Positions 1 through 5,667 of a DNA stretch of 5,667 nt are shown here, piece by piece. The DNA comes from Clostridiales bacterium (lineage in GTDB: Bacteria > Bacillota > Clostridia > Christensenellales > CAG-138). How positions within the stretch are numbered: the stretch's first letter is position 1; each line of letters opens with the position of its first letter. The notes below the pieces were generated by a model, which worked only from the letters and a program-made list of their open reading frames with translations, made no database searches and was not told the origin of the DNA. The position numbers and the translations under genes are program-made. The stretch spans positions 1 to 5,667 of the forward strand of contig DNFZ01000002.1 of NCBI GenBank assembly GCA_003486785.1. Reading direction: 5' to 3'.

Positions 1-79
1 CGAAGAACCCACCCGCAAACCGAAGAAACAGGCGTTCTCCGAAAGCGCGTGGTTCAACGGCTTTCAAAAGGATGAATAA
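1..79 (+). CDS. C-terminal end of an unrecognised protein (partial)
   Basis: An open frame enters from the left edge (codons in phase from base 2) and stops at TAA 77-79, leaving 25 visible residues. The tail is strongly charged: EEPTRKPKKQ, then a short aromatic patch (AWFNGF) and an acidic end QKDE. The lysine/proline-rich stretch suggests a hydrophilic cytoplasmic tail, but no family can be named from so short a piece. I chose this frame over the alternative one ending at 75 because its composition is more protein-like; the other frame reads as arginine/valine-rich with no recognisable character. No convincing intrinsic terminator follows it. Confidence 0.5.
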   Translation, partial: EEPTRKPKKQAFSESAWFNGFQKDE

Positions 80-181
80 CTTCGGCGGAGAAGCTGGCAA
101 AGCACACGCGAACACGGCAATGGGCAGAAAAAAGACACGCCCTGCGGCAATCAGATAAAGAACACAAGTCACGGGCGATTA

Positions 182-209
182 TTAACAGTACATTAATGCG
201 TTGTTAAAC
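182..209 (+). promoter_or_regulatory. Phased TTAA-type hexamer element with overlapping palindrome (possible Pho-box-like operator)
   Basis: Three hexamers start exactly 11 bases apart on the + strand: TTAACA at 182, TTAATG at 193 and TTAAAC at 204. The same stretch is also an imperfect palindrome centred between 194 and 195: TTAACA (182-187) faces TGTTAA (202-207), with a self-complementary CATTAATG (191-198) in the middle, so 20 of 26 positions are symmetric. The 11-bp phasing of TTAACA-like hexamers is what is known for PhoP boxes of Bacillus-type bacteria, and the next gene is a phosphoesterase. The element lies upstream of a candidate promoter at 234-262, at about -60 to -87, a position that suits an activator. 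The two outer hexamers match exactly as a dyad, so a dimeric repressor or activator of another family is an equally open reading. Confidence 0.35.
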
Positions 210-233
210 AAATGTAGCTTTCTTGTGATTCAC

Positions 234-262
234 TTGCTATGGTGTTGAAGCGGCTCTACAAT
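234..262 (+). promoter_or_regulatory. Sigma-A-like promoter for the metallophosphoesterase
   Basis: The -35 box is TTGCTA (234-239, 4 of 6 to consensus) and the -10 box is TACAAT (257-262, 5 of 6), with a spacer of exactly 17 bases. Transcription would start near 269, leaving a leader of about 100 bases before the ATG at 370. A weaker overlapping alternative, a TG-extended TATGGT at 238-243, has no -35 partner. Confidence 0.5.
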
Positions 263-331
263 CGAGATAGGCTATCGTCGTTGTTCGCGTTTTCCGCTTT
301 CCCCATGCTGAAAGAAAAAAACATTGCAGTG

Positions 332-355
332 CGAAATCGACGGACCGATTTTTCG
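332..355 (+). other. Leader hairpin just upstream of the ribosome binding site
   Basis: CGAAATCG (332-339) can pair with CGA (346-348) and TTTCG (351-355), giving eight base pairs with a two-T bulge (349-350) and a six-base loop (340-345). It ends five bases before the GGAG of the metallophosphoesterase (360-363). It could modestly affect translation or RNA stability. It is short and bulged, so it may be chance. Confidence 0.25.
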
Positions 356-369
356 ATTCGGAGTGCTTC

Positions 370-1410
370 ATGCTTTTTTTATCGCAGCTATCACCCCGCT
401 CCCGCCTTTTTCGCTTCGCGATCGCCATTGGTTTAATCCTTGCTATTATCGTCGCCTTTTCCGGCGTCTGGCGCCCGCTCGTCATAGAAGAGCTCGCTGA
501 ACCCGCGCCGACCCAGACCCCGCTCGCCGCGCAAGCATCCCCCACCCCCGCACCGTCTTTGCCGCCGGAGCAGGCCGCACCGGAGCAGTTTTCGATCGTT
601 TGGCTCTCCGATACGCAGACCATCGCCTATGACAACGACATCAGGGTGTTTCGATTGATGGGCGAGTGGATTATGGAGCAGAAGGAGCCGCTCAACATCC
701 GCTATATCATCCAAACCGGCGACCTTGTAGACAACGGATATGTGGAAAAGCAATGGGACAGTTTCAACGTCCTGCTCAACCATTTCTACGGCAAGATACC
801 GTACTTGCCCATCGCAGGCAATCACGACCTAGGCGTGAAGCTGCAAAAATACGACGCGTATTCCGATCAACCATTTGTAAAGAGCCTCCCAAAAGAGCAA
901 TCGTTCAAGGGCGGGCAAGCGGTCTATGCCACGTTTCAGGCAGGCGGGCAGGATTTCCTCATCGTCGGGGCAGGCTGGGGCGCGGAGGAATCCTCCATGG
1001 TTTGGGTCAACGATGTGCTGCGCTCGCATCCGGATCACGTTGCGATACTGCTGTTTCATTACTACATCAAGATAAACGGCTCCGTCACCACTCGAAGCGT
1101 TGCGCTGCGCGACCGCATCGTGGCGAGAAATCCCAATGTGCGCATCGTGCTTTCCGGGCATGTGCGCGGCAGCGGATATCGCCTGGAGGAGTTTGACGAC
1201 GATGGCGACGGCGAGATGGATCGTCAGGTACACGCGATGCTCTACAACTATCAAAATTACCCGCGCTACAACACAGGGCAGCTCCGCGTGCTGGCGTTTG
1301 ACACCGAGACGCGCGAGATCCGCGTGTTCACGTATTCCCCCTTCACCAAGCGGTATTATAGCGACGGGCATTTCAAGACGCAGGAGTTTGTGTTGGAAAA
1401 CGCTTTTTAG
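370..1410 (+). CDS. Membrane-anchored extracytoplasmic calcineurin-like metallophosphoesterase
   Basis: This 346-residue protein probably hydrolyses a phosphoester outside the cytoplasm; its substrate is unknown. Residues 1-15 are basic, about 16-38 form one hydrophobic signal-anchor segment without a lipobox Cys, and 43-72 are a Pro/Ala/Thr linker. The catalytic domain fills 73-346. Family motifs appear in order: SDTQ (D81, where the family usually has DxH), GDLVDN (D118), GNHD (N151, H152), FHYY (H230) and SGHVR (H264, with R266 replacing the usual last His). An EF-hand-like loop with D276, D278, D280, G281 and D284 follows. Conserved metal ligands are therefore mostly present, but two positions deviate. 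The start is ATG 370: it has GGAG six bases upstream (360-363), and the frame is closed by TAG at 268 with no earlier start codon. The gene is monocistronic, between its own promoter and a hairpin terminator. The family call is firm; activity and substrate are inference. Confidence 0.88.
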   Translation: MLFLSQLSPRSRLFRFAIAIGLILAIIVAFSGVWRPLVIEELAEPAPTQTPLAAQASPTPAPSLPPEQAAPEQFSIVWLSDTQTIAYDNDIRVFRLMGEWIMEQKEPLNIRYIIQTGDLVDNGYVEKQWDSFNVLLNHFYGKIPYLPIAGNHDLGVKLQKYDAYSDQPFVKSLPKEQSFKGGQAVYATFQAGGQDFLIVGAGWGAEESSMVWVNDVLRSHPDHVAILLFHYYIKINGSVTTRSVALRDRIVARNPNVRIVLSGHVRGSGYRLEEFDDDGDGEMDRQVHAMLYNYQNYPRYNTGQLRVLAFDTETREIRVFTYSPFTKRYYSDGHFKTQEFVLENAF

Positions 1411-1433
1411 CCGGAACTGTTACCAATGAAAAT

Positions 1434-1467
1434 AAGACACGCAAGAATCAATCCTGCGTGTCTTTTT
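1434..1467. terminator. Bidirectional intrinsic terminator between convergent genes
   Basis: AAGACACGCA (1434-1443) and TGCGTGTCTT (1455-1464) form a perfect 10-bp stem with an 11-base loop. On the + strand the stem runs into TTTTT (1463-1467), ending the metallophosphoesterase 24 bases after its stop. On the - strand the stem is followed by a T-rich TCTTATTTTC run, ending the TIM-barrel gene, whose stop codon lies about 20 bases before the stem. One hairpin therefore serves both directions. Confidence 0.9.
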
Positions 1468-1484
1468 CGTGTGAAAGTGTGCGC

Positions 1485-2159
1485 TTACGGGTGCGCTTCC
1501 CCTGCGCGATAGGCCGCCATGATGCTCTTGAAGATATCCCCGCTGGAAGGCGCGGTCCAGGTGATCGCGTTTGCGCCGGCTTCAATGGTCTCGCGGATCG
1601 TTTCCTCATTCGGGCCGCCGGTCGCGATAATCGGCAGCTCGGGGAATGATTCGCGGATTTTGCGAACCACGTTTGCAGTCTCCGCCGCGGCGGAAACATT
1701 GGCGATGCGCATGCCCGCGGCAACGCGCGCCGCGATGTCCGTATCCTCCCGCGCGATGGTGACGATCACGGGAATGTCGATGGTGTCAACCACGTCTGCG
1801 ATCACCTCGTTCTTGGTCGGCGCGTTGACCACAACACCGATTGCGCCCTGCATCTCCGCGTAGGACGCCATGTGCAGCACGCGCTTGCCCTGTGTGAGCC
1901 CTCCGCCCACGCCCGCAAACACGGGAATGTCCGAAGCGGAGATGATCGCCTGCGTGATCACCGGCTGCGGCGTAAAGGGATACACCGCCATGATCGCGTC
2001 CGCGTTGACGTTGCGGATGATCGCGAGATCCGTCGAGAACACGATAGAACGATAGAGCTTGCCAAAGATCGTGATGCCGCTGCATTGTTGAATCACGGAC
2101 GGAATGCGCAGCGCGAACTTGCGCAGCGTTCCATCGATCGGGGTCGGCGTTTGAACCAT
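1485..2159 (-). CDS. TIM-barrel protein of unassigned function, phosphate-binding-barrel type
   Basis: A soluble 224-residue protein without a signal peptide or membrane segments. It alternates beta strands and helices as expected of an (alpha/beta)8 barrel: probable strands at 53-62 (ADAIMAVYPF), 78-87 (IPVFAGVGGG), 106-112, 129-136, 150-156, 175-183 (LPIIATGGP) and 196-204 (ANAITWTAP). The Gly-Gly at the end of strand 7 (181-182) and the strand 8 region look like the phosphate-gripping end of ribulose-phosphate-binding barrels such as ThiE, NanE or TrpF. The Gly-rich GVGGG at 83-87 is a second conserved-looking loop. No catalytic set that would name an enzyme is evident. The ATG at 2159 was chosen because GGAGGAG stands just upstream; a longer reading frame back to 2255 would run through that site and the promoter. 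It lies 111 bases downstream of the ABC permease on the same strand, with its own promoter. The fold is likely; the function is unknown. Confidence 0.8.
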   Translation of the reverse strand: MVQTPTPIDGTLRKFALRIPSVIQQCSGITIFGKLYRSIVFSTDLAIIRNVNADAIMAVYPFTPQPVITQAIISASDIPVFAGVGGGLTQGKRVLHMASYAEMQGAIGVVVNAPTKNEVIADVVDTIDIPVIVTIAREDTDIAARVAAGMRIANVSAAAETANVVRKIRESFPELPIIATGGPNEETIRETIEAGANAITWTAPSSGDIFKSIMAAYRAGEAHP

Positions 2160-2162
2160 AAG

Positions 2163-2169
2163 CTCCTCC
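2163..2169 (-). promoter_or_regulatory. Strong ribosome binding site that fixes the start of the TIM-barrel gene
   Basis: On the - strand GGAGGAG occupies 2169-2163, and the ATG begins at 2159. The GGAGG core is five bases from the ATG. An in-frame ATG inside this site (2171-2169) has no Shine-Dalgarno of its own, so the downstream ATG is the real start. Confidence 0.8.
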
Positions 2170-2211
2170 ATGAAAAAATATGATTGCAGTATCAAGCAGG
2201 TTCGTGTTTCT

Positions 2212-2240
2212 ATTCTATCCGGTATTGCGCGCTTGTTCAA
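2212..2240 (-). promoter_or_regulatory. Promoter of the TIM-barrel gene
   Basis: On the - strand TTGAAC (2240-2235, 4 of 6 to the -35 consensus) and TAGAAT (2217-2212, 5 of 6 to the -10 consensus) are separated by 17 bases. Transcription should start near 2205, leaving a leader of about 45 bases before the ATG at 2159. The -35 box lies inside a 7-bp inverted repeat (2229-2250). Confidence 0.6.
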
Positions 2241-2250
2241 GAGCAAGCGC
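2229..2250. repeat. 7-bp inverted repeat overlapping the -35 box
   Basis: GCGCTTG (2229-2235) and CAAGCGC (2244-2250) are perfect inverted arms around an 8-base loop. It starts about 20 bases past the stop of the ABC permease, so in RNA it could protect or weakly terminate that transcript. No T-run follows in the - direction, so it is not a canonical terminator. Because the -35 hexamer (2235-2240) lies within it, it could instead be an operator. Confidence 0.4.
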
Positions 2251-2270
2251 ATCAAGGCAAGGTAAAATCG

Positions 2271-5200
2271 CTACTCGACCGCTTTGAGCGACTCCACCAT
2301 GTTGATCCGCTCCAATCTTGGCCGCATGATGAGATCCACCCCAAACGCAAAGAGGAACGTCATCGCCACCGAGAGCACATAGCTCACCGGCTTGATCACC
2401 ACATGGAAGCTCACCATATCAAAGCTCAGCTGGCTCATCACAAAGCTGTGCAGCCATATCCCCATTGGGATGCCTGCCATCGCGCCCAGCAGCGTGAGCA
2501 CCAGGTTTTCCCGAAAGACATACGCCCCCACCTCCGGCGCATAGAAACCAAGCACCTTGATGGTTGCGATTTCGCGGATACGCTCGGTGATATTGATGTT
2601 GCTCAGGTTGAAGAGCACCACAAACGCAAGCGCGCCCGCGCAAACAATGATCACGAAGATTACCAGATTCAGGCTCTTCATCATGCCGTTGACGCGATCT
2701 TTTATGTCCGCGGTCACGCTCACGTTTGCTGCTGCGTGTTCGTCGAGCAGCGTTGCGGCGATCTCGTGCTGATCGGGCAGCGCGGCGTTTGCCAAAGCGG
2801 TCGTGTATGCGCAGGGCTTGTCAAACGTCGCTTCATACGTGCTCGGCGTCATGAGCATATAATGATACACGTAGTTTTCGAAGATCGCGCTCACGGGCAG
2901 CAGCATCTGCCGCGTGTCGTCCACCTTGACGCGAATGCTCTCCCCGATCGATACCCCTGCGATGCGCGCGAGCTTTTCGCTGATGGCGACGCTCCCGTCC
3001 GGCGGATAGTCGAGCGTTTGCCCGTCCATGCGCATGTTGATAAAGCTGGCGATGCTCTCGTCTCCCGTCGTGATGACGTTGACGCTCTTTTGCCCGTCTT
3101 TTGTGTGGGCTGTGATGATGTCCGTGCCGACAAACACGCTCGAGGAAAGAATCTCGCTCGTCTCCGCCTGAAAAGCCGCCTGCTGCCGCTCGCTTCTGGC
3201 TTCCTCGAACACAATTGCGAAATCGTAGGTCATGATGTTGTCAAACTGATCTGACGCGATGTTGGCGATGGAATCCCGTATACCAAACCCCGTCATCAGC
3301 AGCGCGGTGCATCCGCCGATGCCGAGCACCATCATGATCAGCCGCTTGGTGTAGCGAAAGACGTTTCGCAGCGAGATCTTCAGCATAAAGCCAAGTCGCT
3401 TCCAGAGAAACGGAATCCGCTCCAAAAACACGCGCTTGCCCTCCTTGGGCGCTTTGGGGCGCATGAGCTCGGACGGCATACGCTTGAGTTCCGCCTGGCA
3501 GGTGAAAAACGTAACCCCTGCGGAGCAAATCAGCGTCACCGCCAGCGCGAGCGCAAAGAGAGACCAGTCGAGCGTGTAAAGAATCGGCGCAAAGCCATAG
3601 AGCATGCCATATGCCTGCCAGATCACCCACGGAAAGAGCCAGCTCCCGACGAAGAAGCCGATCAGCGCGCCGAGCAACGCAGCTCCCCCCGCATAGGCGA
3701 TATATTTCCACGCGATGGCGCCCCCGCCGTAGCCCAGCGCTTTGAGCGTGCCGATCTGCGTGCGCTGCTCCTCGACCATGCGCGTCATGGTGGTCATGGT
3801 CACGAGCGCGGCAACGAGGAAGAAAAACACCGGAAACACCTTGGAGATGCCGTTGACGATTGAGGCGTCATTCTCAAAGTTGACATATCCTACGTTGGTT
3901 TCGCGGTTGAGCAGGTAGACGCTCGGTGGCTTGAGCTTGTCCAGCTCTGCCTGCGCGTCGTCGATCTCCCTGCGCCCGTCCTCGAGTTCCTTTGCCGCGT
4001 CCGCCAGCTTTTCCTCCGCCTCGGCTTTGGCTTTTTGATAGTCCTCATAGCCCTCGTCATACTGCGCTTGCGCCTTTGCCAGCTCCGCTCTGCCTTGTCT
4101 GATCGCCGCCCTGCCGTCTTCAATCTGCTGCTTTGCCGCGTCAAGCTGGGCTTTGTTCGCGTCGAGCTGTGCTTTTGTGCCCTCAAAAAGCGTTACCGCC
4201 GTCTGGCGTTGCGCGTCCAGCTGCGCCGCCGCCGCATTCAGCAGCGCGAGTTGCCCCTGCAGGTATACAATCTGATCCGTATCGCCGGCGAGCGTCGCGG
4301 CATCCAGCGCTGCGTTGAGCTGCACGCGCTGCGCGTCCAGCGTCGCCTGGCTTGACTCCAGCTGCGCAAACGCGTCCGCTTTGGCGGCCTCATATTCGCC
4401 AAGCCCTTGCGTATACGCAGCCAGCCCGCTCTCATATTGCAGCTGCGCGTCATCCAGCGATTTTTCGTTTTCCTGAATCGCGCCCCATCCCGCCGAGATC
4501 TGCTTCTTCGCGTCTGCAAGCTTCGCCGCCGCGTCGTCCAGCTCCCGCTCCGCGTTTGCTTTCTCGGCGTTGTATTCGTCCAGACCTTCCTGATACGCTT
4601 TTTCTGCGTCGTCGATCTCGGCTTGCGCGTCGCGCACGATGTCGCTGTATCTCACGTTTGCAAGCTGCTTCATCTTCTCTTTCAAGGGGGCTTCCATCGC
4701 CGAGACCGCTTCCGTATACGATTCGCTGAAAATCTTGCCGTTCGCGCCGGAGAAGCGGACATACATCTCCGTGAAATACTCCATCGCAAACCCGCTGTAC
4801 GGGATGTATACATACGCTGTAATCTGCCCGCCCGCAAGCTTGGTCGTGCCGCGCTCCATGTTAAGATAGGCAGGCGAGTCCGTGAGGCCGACGATGGTAT
4901 AGCTGTCATACGCAAAGGCGTCCAGCGTGTCCGCTTCGTTTTCCTGCGAGATGAGAAGCTGGGTGCCGATGACGCTCCTAGGCAGCAATCGCGCGTCGCC
5001 AAGGCATTCGTTGCCCGCCAGCGGCATCCGTCCGGCGGCGAGCTTGAGGCGGTTGACTTCGTCGGTGATCGAGTGGATCGCAAGCGCATAGGTTGCCCCG
5101 TCTTCAAACGTTGTCAGCGCGTGCAGGCCTATCGCGCCCTCCGCTGCGGCAATGCCTTCCATCGCGGCGATCTCGGCGACCTGCGATTCGTCTATGCCAA

Positions 5201-5408
5201 TGGTGGTGACGATCTTTTCGTCAAACATGGCGTATTGCGCAAGATACGCGTCCGCCGTGTCGATCATTGCGTCCTTGGTCACCTTCAGGCCGGAGAACGT
5301 GCCAACCCCGAGCGCGACGATTGCGAGTATGGAAAGAAAGCGCCCGAAGGTCTTGATCACCTCGCGCCGCTTGTTTTTTCTCCATGCGGTTTTTGTATGT
5401 CTTACCAT
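2271..5408 (-). CDS. FtsX/MacB-type ABC transporter permease with long extracytoplasmic coiled coil
   Basis: A 1045-residue membrane subunit of an ABC system, made of two FtsX modules in tandem. Probable membrane segments: about 21-42, 521-541, 570-592 and 612-635 (module 1), then 688-710, 913-935, 968-990 and 1004-1027 (module 2). Each module has one extracytoplasmic domain after its first segment: 43-520, including a coiled coil at 258-492, and 711-912, which has no coil. The cytoplasmic coupling motif occurs twice, as RTQIGTLKALGY (549-560) and REIATIKVLGF (945-955), showing the internal duplication. The protein ends in INMVESLKAVE, typical of this family. Being a fused double permease, it may pair with an ATPase dimer without a second permease. 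Known relatives couple ATP hydrolysis to motion outside the membrane, for example in export of peptides or lipids or control of cell-wall enzymes; which of these applies is not visible. The start is ATG 5408, overlapping the ATPase stop and preceded by GAGGAG; a frame extension to 5621 only reads the ATPase gene out of phase. Confidence 0.92.
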   Translation of the reverse strand: MVRHTKTAWRKNKRREVIKTFGRFLSILAIVALGVGTFSGLKVTKDAMIDTADAYLAQYAMFDEKIVTTIGIDESQVAEIAAMEGIAAAEGAIGLHALTTFEDGATYALAIHSITDEVNRLKLAAGRMPLAGNECLGDARLLPRSVIGTQLLISQENEADTLDAFAYDSYTIVGLTDSPAYLNMERGTTKLAGGQITAYVYIPYSGFAMEYFTEMYVRFSGANGKIFSESYTEAVSAMEAPLKEKMKQLANVRYSDIVRDAQAEIDDAEKAYQEGLDEYNAEKANAERELDDAAAKLADAKKQISAGWGAIQENEKSLDDAQLQYESGLAAYTQGLGEYEAAKADAFAQLESSQATLDAQRVQLNAALDAATLAGDTDQIVYLQGQLALLNAAAAQLDAQRQTAVTLFEGTKAQLDANKAQLDAAKQQIEDGRAAIRQGRAELAKAQAQYDEGYEDYQKAKAEAEEKLADAAKELEDGRREIDDAQAELDKLKPPSVYLLNRETNVGYVNFENDASIVNGISKVFPVFFFLVAALVTMTTMTRMVEEQRTQIGTLKALGYGGGAIAWKYIAYAGGAALLGALIGFFVGSWLFPWVIWQAYGMLYGFAPILYTLDWSLFALALAVTLICSAGVTFFTCQAELKRMPSELMRPKAPKEGKRVFLERIPFLWKRLGFMLKISLRNVFRYTKRLIMMVLGIGGCTALLMTGFGIRDSIANIASDQFDNIMTYDFAIVFEEARSERQQAAFQAETSEILSSSVFVGTDIITAHTKDGQKSVNVITTGDESIASFINMRMDGQTLDYPPDGSVAISEKLARIAGVSIGESIRVKVDDTRQMLLPVSAIFENYVYHYMLMTPSTYEATFDKPCAYTTALANAALPDQHEIAATLLDEHAAANVSVTADIKDRVNGMMKSLNLVIFVIIVCAGALAFVVLFNLSNINITERIREIATIKVLGFYAPEVGAYVFRENLVLTLLGAMAGIPMGIWLHSFVMSQLSFDMVSFHVVIKPVSYVLSVAMTFLFAFGVDLIMRPRLERINMVESLKAVE
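3933..4637 (-). other. Region encoding the permease coiled-coil hairpin
   Basis: Residues 258-492 of the permease are almost pure Ala/Gln/Glu/Lys/Leu/Asp helix, free of Pro and poor in Gly, in repeats such as AQLDA and LADA. Only one plausible turn, GDTD (residues 375-378, bases 4275-4286), breaks it, exactly in the middle. That fits an antiparallel helical hairpin with two arms of about 117 residues projecting from the first extracytoplasmic domain. Pro-Pro at 494-495 marks its end. Two 33-residue internal copies lie at residues 272-304 (4497-4595) and 450-482 (3963-4061). Confidence 0.75.
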
Positions 5409-5667
5409 TCGATCTCCTCGATGGGCTTGACCGTTTCGTTGATGCGTACGGAGGAGACTGTGCCGCTCTTGACCTTCACCACGCGATCGCCCATCTCGAT
5501 AATTGCGCTGTTGTGCGTGATGATAACCACCGTCATGCCCTGTTCGCGGCTGAGATCCTGCAGAATTTTTAGAACCTGCTTGCCCGTTGTGTCGTCCAGC
5601 GCGCCAGTGGGTTCGTCGCACAGCAGCAGCTTCGGGTTCTTAGCCAGCGCGCGGGCGATGGCAACGC
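5402..5667 (-). CDS. ABC transporter ATP-binding subunit, C-terminal part (partial)
   Basis: The last 87 residues of an ABC ATPase that energises the permease encoded next to it; the N-terminal roughly 140 residues, with Walker A and the LSGGQ signature, lie beyond the right edge. The visible part opens with VAIARALAKNP, the helix just after the signature. It continues through Walker B (KLLLCDEPT, catalytic Glu at visible residue 18), the D-loop GALDD (21-25) and the H-loop His (ITH, residue 51). It ends with a short tail, VKPIEEIEW. All catalytic motifs in this portion are intact. The sequence style matches MacB/LolD/FtsE-type ATPases, which partner FtsX-fold permeases. Its TAA (5404-5402) overlaps the permease start by seven bases (ATGGTAA), so the two are one operon; the promoter is outside the window. 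Confidence 0.93.
   Translation of the reverse strand, partial: VAIARALAKNPKLLLCDEPTGALDDTTGKQVLKILQDLSREQGMTVVIITHNSAIIEMGDRVVKVKSGTVSSVRINETVKPIEEIEW
5414..5419 (-). promoter_or_regulatory. Ribosome binding site of the ABC permease, inside the ATPase gene
   Basis: On the - strand GAGGAG (5419-5414) lies five bases before the ATG at 5408 and within the last codons of the ATPase gene, where it also encodes the Glu-Glu of its PIEEIEW end. Together with the 7-base ATGGTAA overlap this indicates translational coupling of the two subunits. Confidence 0.8.

Noticed and set aside
238..243. TG-extended -10 box TATGGT as an alternative promoter
   Set aside because: No acceptable -35 box at 16-18 bases. 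The pair TTGCTA/TACAAT with a 17-base spacer is better.
239..436. 65-codon + strand frame starting at 239
   Set aside because: Its start lies within the predicted promoter, it has no ribosome binding site, and it overlaps the start of the metallophosphoesterase in another frame.
237..825. Minus-strand frames opposite the metallophosphoesterase (237-623 and 433-825)
   Set aside because: Low-complexity Gly/Ala/Ser or Arg-rich translations with no domain character; shadows of the strongly supported + strand gene.
2229..2250. Hairpin as an intrinsic terminator of the ABC operon
   Set aside because: No T-run follows it in the - strand direction. It is kept only as an inverted repeat of uncertain role.
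2160..2255. N-terminal extension of the TIM-barrel frame by 32 residues
   Set aside because: It would place the coding sequence over the ribosome binding site (2163-2169) and the promoter (2212-2240). The extra residues do not look like part of the barrel.
2184..3254. Long + strand open frame of 356 codons opposite the ABC permease
   Set aside because: It is His/Arg/Asp-rich with no recognisable domain, lies wholly antisense to the permease and crosses the promoter region of the TIM-barrel gene. The permease frame is clearly the coding one.
3933..4637. DNA-level tandem repeat in the coiled-coil region
   Set aside because: The repetition is at the amino-acid level (Ala/Gln/Leu/Asp heptad-like patterns). 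I saw no exact long nucleotide repeats that would suggest a recent DNA expansion.
5409..5621. N-terminal extension of the permease frame by 71 residues
   Set aside because: This stretch is the ATPase gene read out of phase. The ATPase frame has intact Walker B, D-loop and H-loop motifs, and the ATG at 5408 has its own ribosome binding site.

Overview
The window looks like chromosomal DNA from a GC-moderate to GC-rich member of the Clostridia (Bacillota). This is an inference from the purine-rich Shine-Dalgarno sites (one is GGAGGAG), a compact gene layout, a U-tract hairpin terminator, and a large FtsX-type ABC permease ending in an MVESLK-type tail that is common in that group. No genus can be named from the sequence.

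Left part, + strand: positions 1-79 hold the last 25 codons of an unrecognised gene. Next come about 290 bases without a gene. They contain a striking AT-rich regulatory element (182-209), a good sigma-A-like promoter (234-262) and a leader hairpin. This leader serves a 346-residue membrane-anchored, outward-facing metallophosphoesterase (370-1410) with a non-standard active site and an EF-hand-like calcium loop. A perfect 10-bp hairpin with T-runs on both sides (1434-1467) terminates this gene and the gene that converges on it.

Right part, - strand: reading leftward from 5667, there is the C-terminal third of an ABC-transporter ATPase (5402-5667). It overlaps by 7 bases the start of a 1045-residue FtsX-family permease (5408-2271). 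The two must form one ABC system: an ATPase and a fused, two-module 8-TM permease carrying a 235-residue extracytoplasmic coiled coil. After a short gap that contains its own promoter comes a 224-residue TIM-barrel protein of unassigned function (2159-1485).

Functionally, the ABC pair fits the MacB/FtsX-like class, which transmits ATP-driven movement to an extracytoplasmic domain. The substrate or target cannot be read from the sequence. The phosphoesterase is also extracytoplasmic. Its upstream element resembles a Gram-positive Pho box, so a phosphate-scavenging role is possible but unproven. The most interesting features are the internally duplicated coiled-coil hairpin of the permease, the unusual metallophosphoesterase site, and the phased element upstream of it. 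I found no phage, IS, CRISPR or RNA genes.
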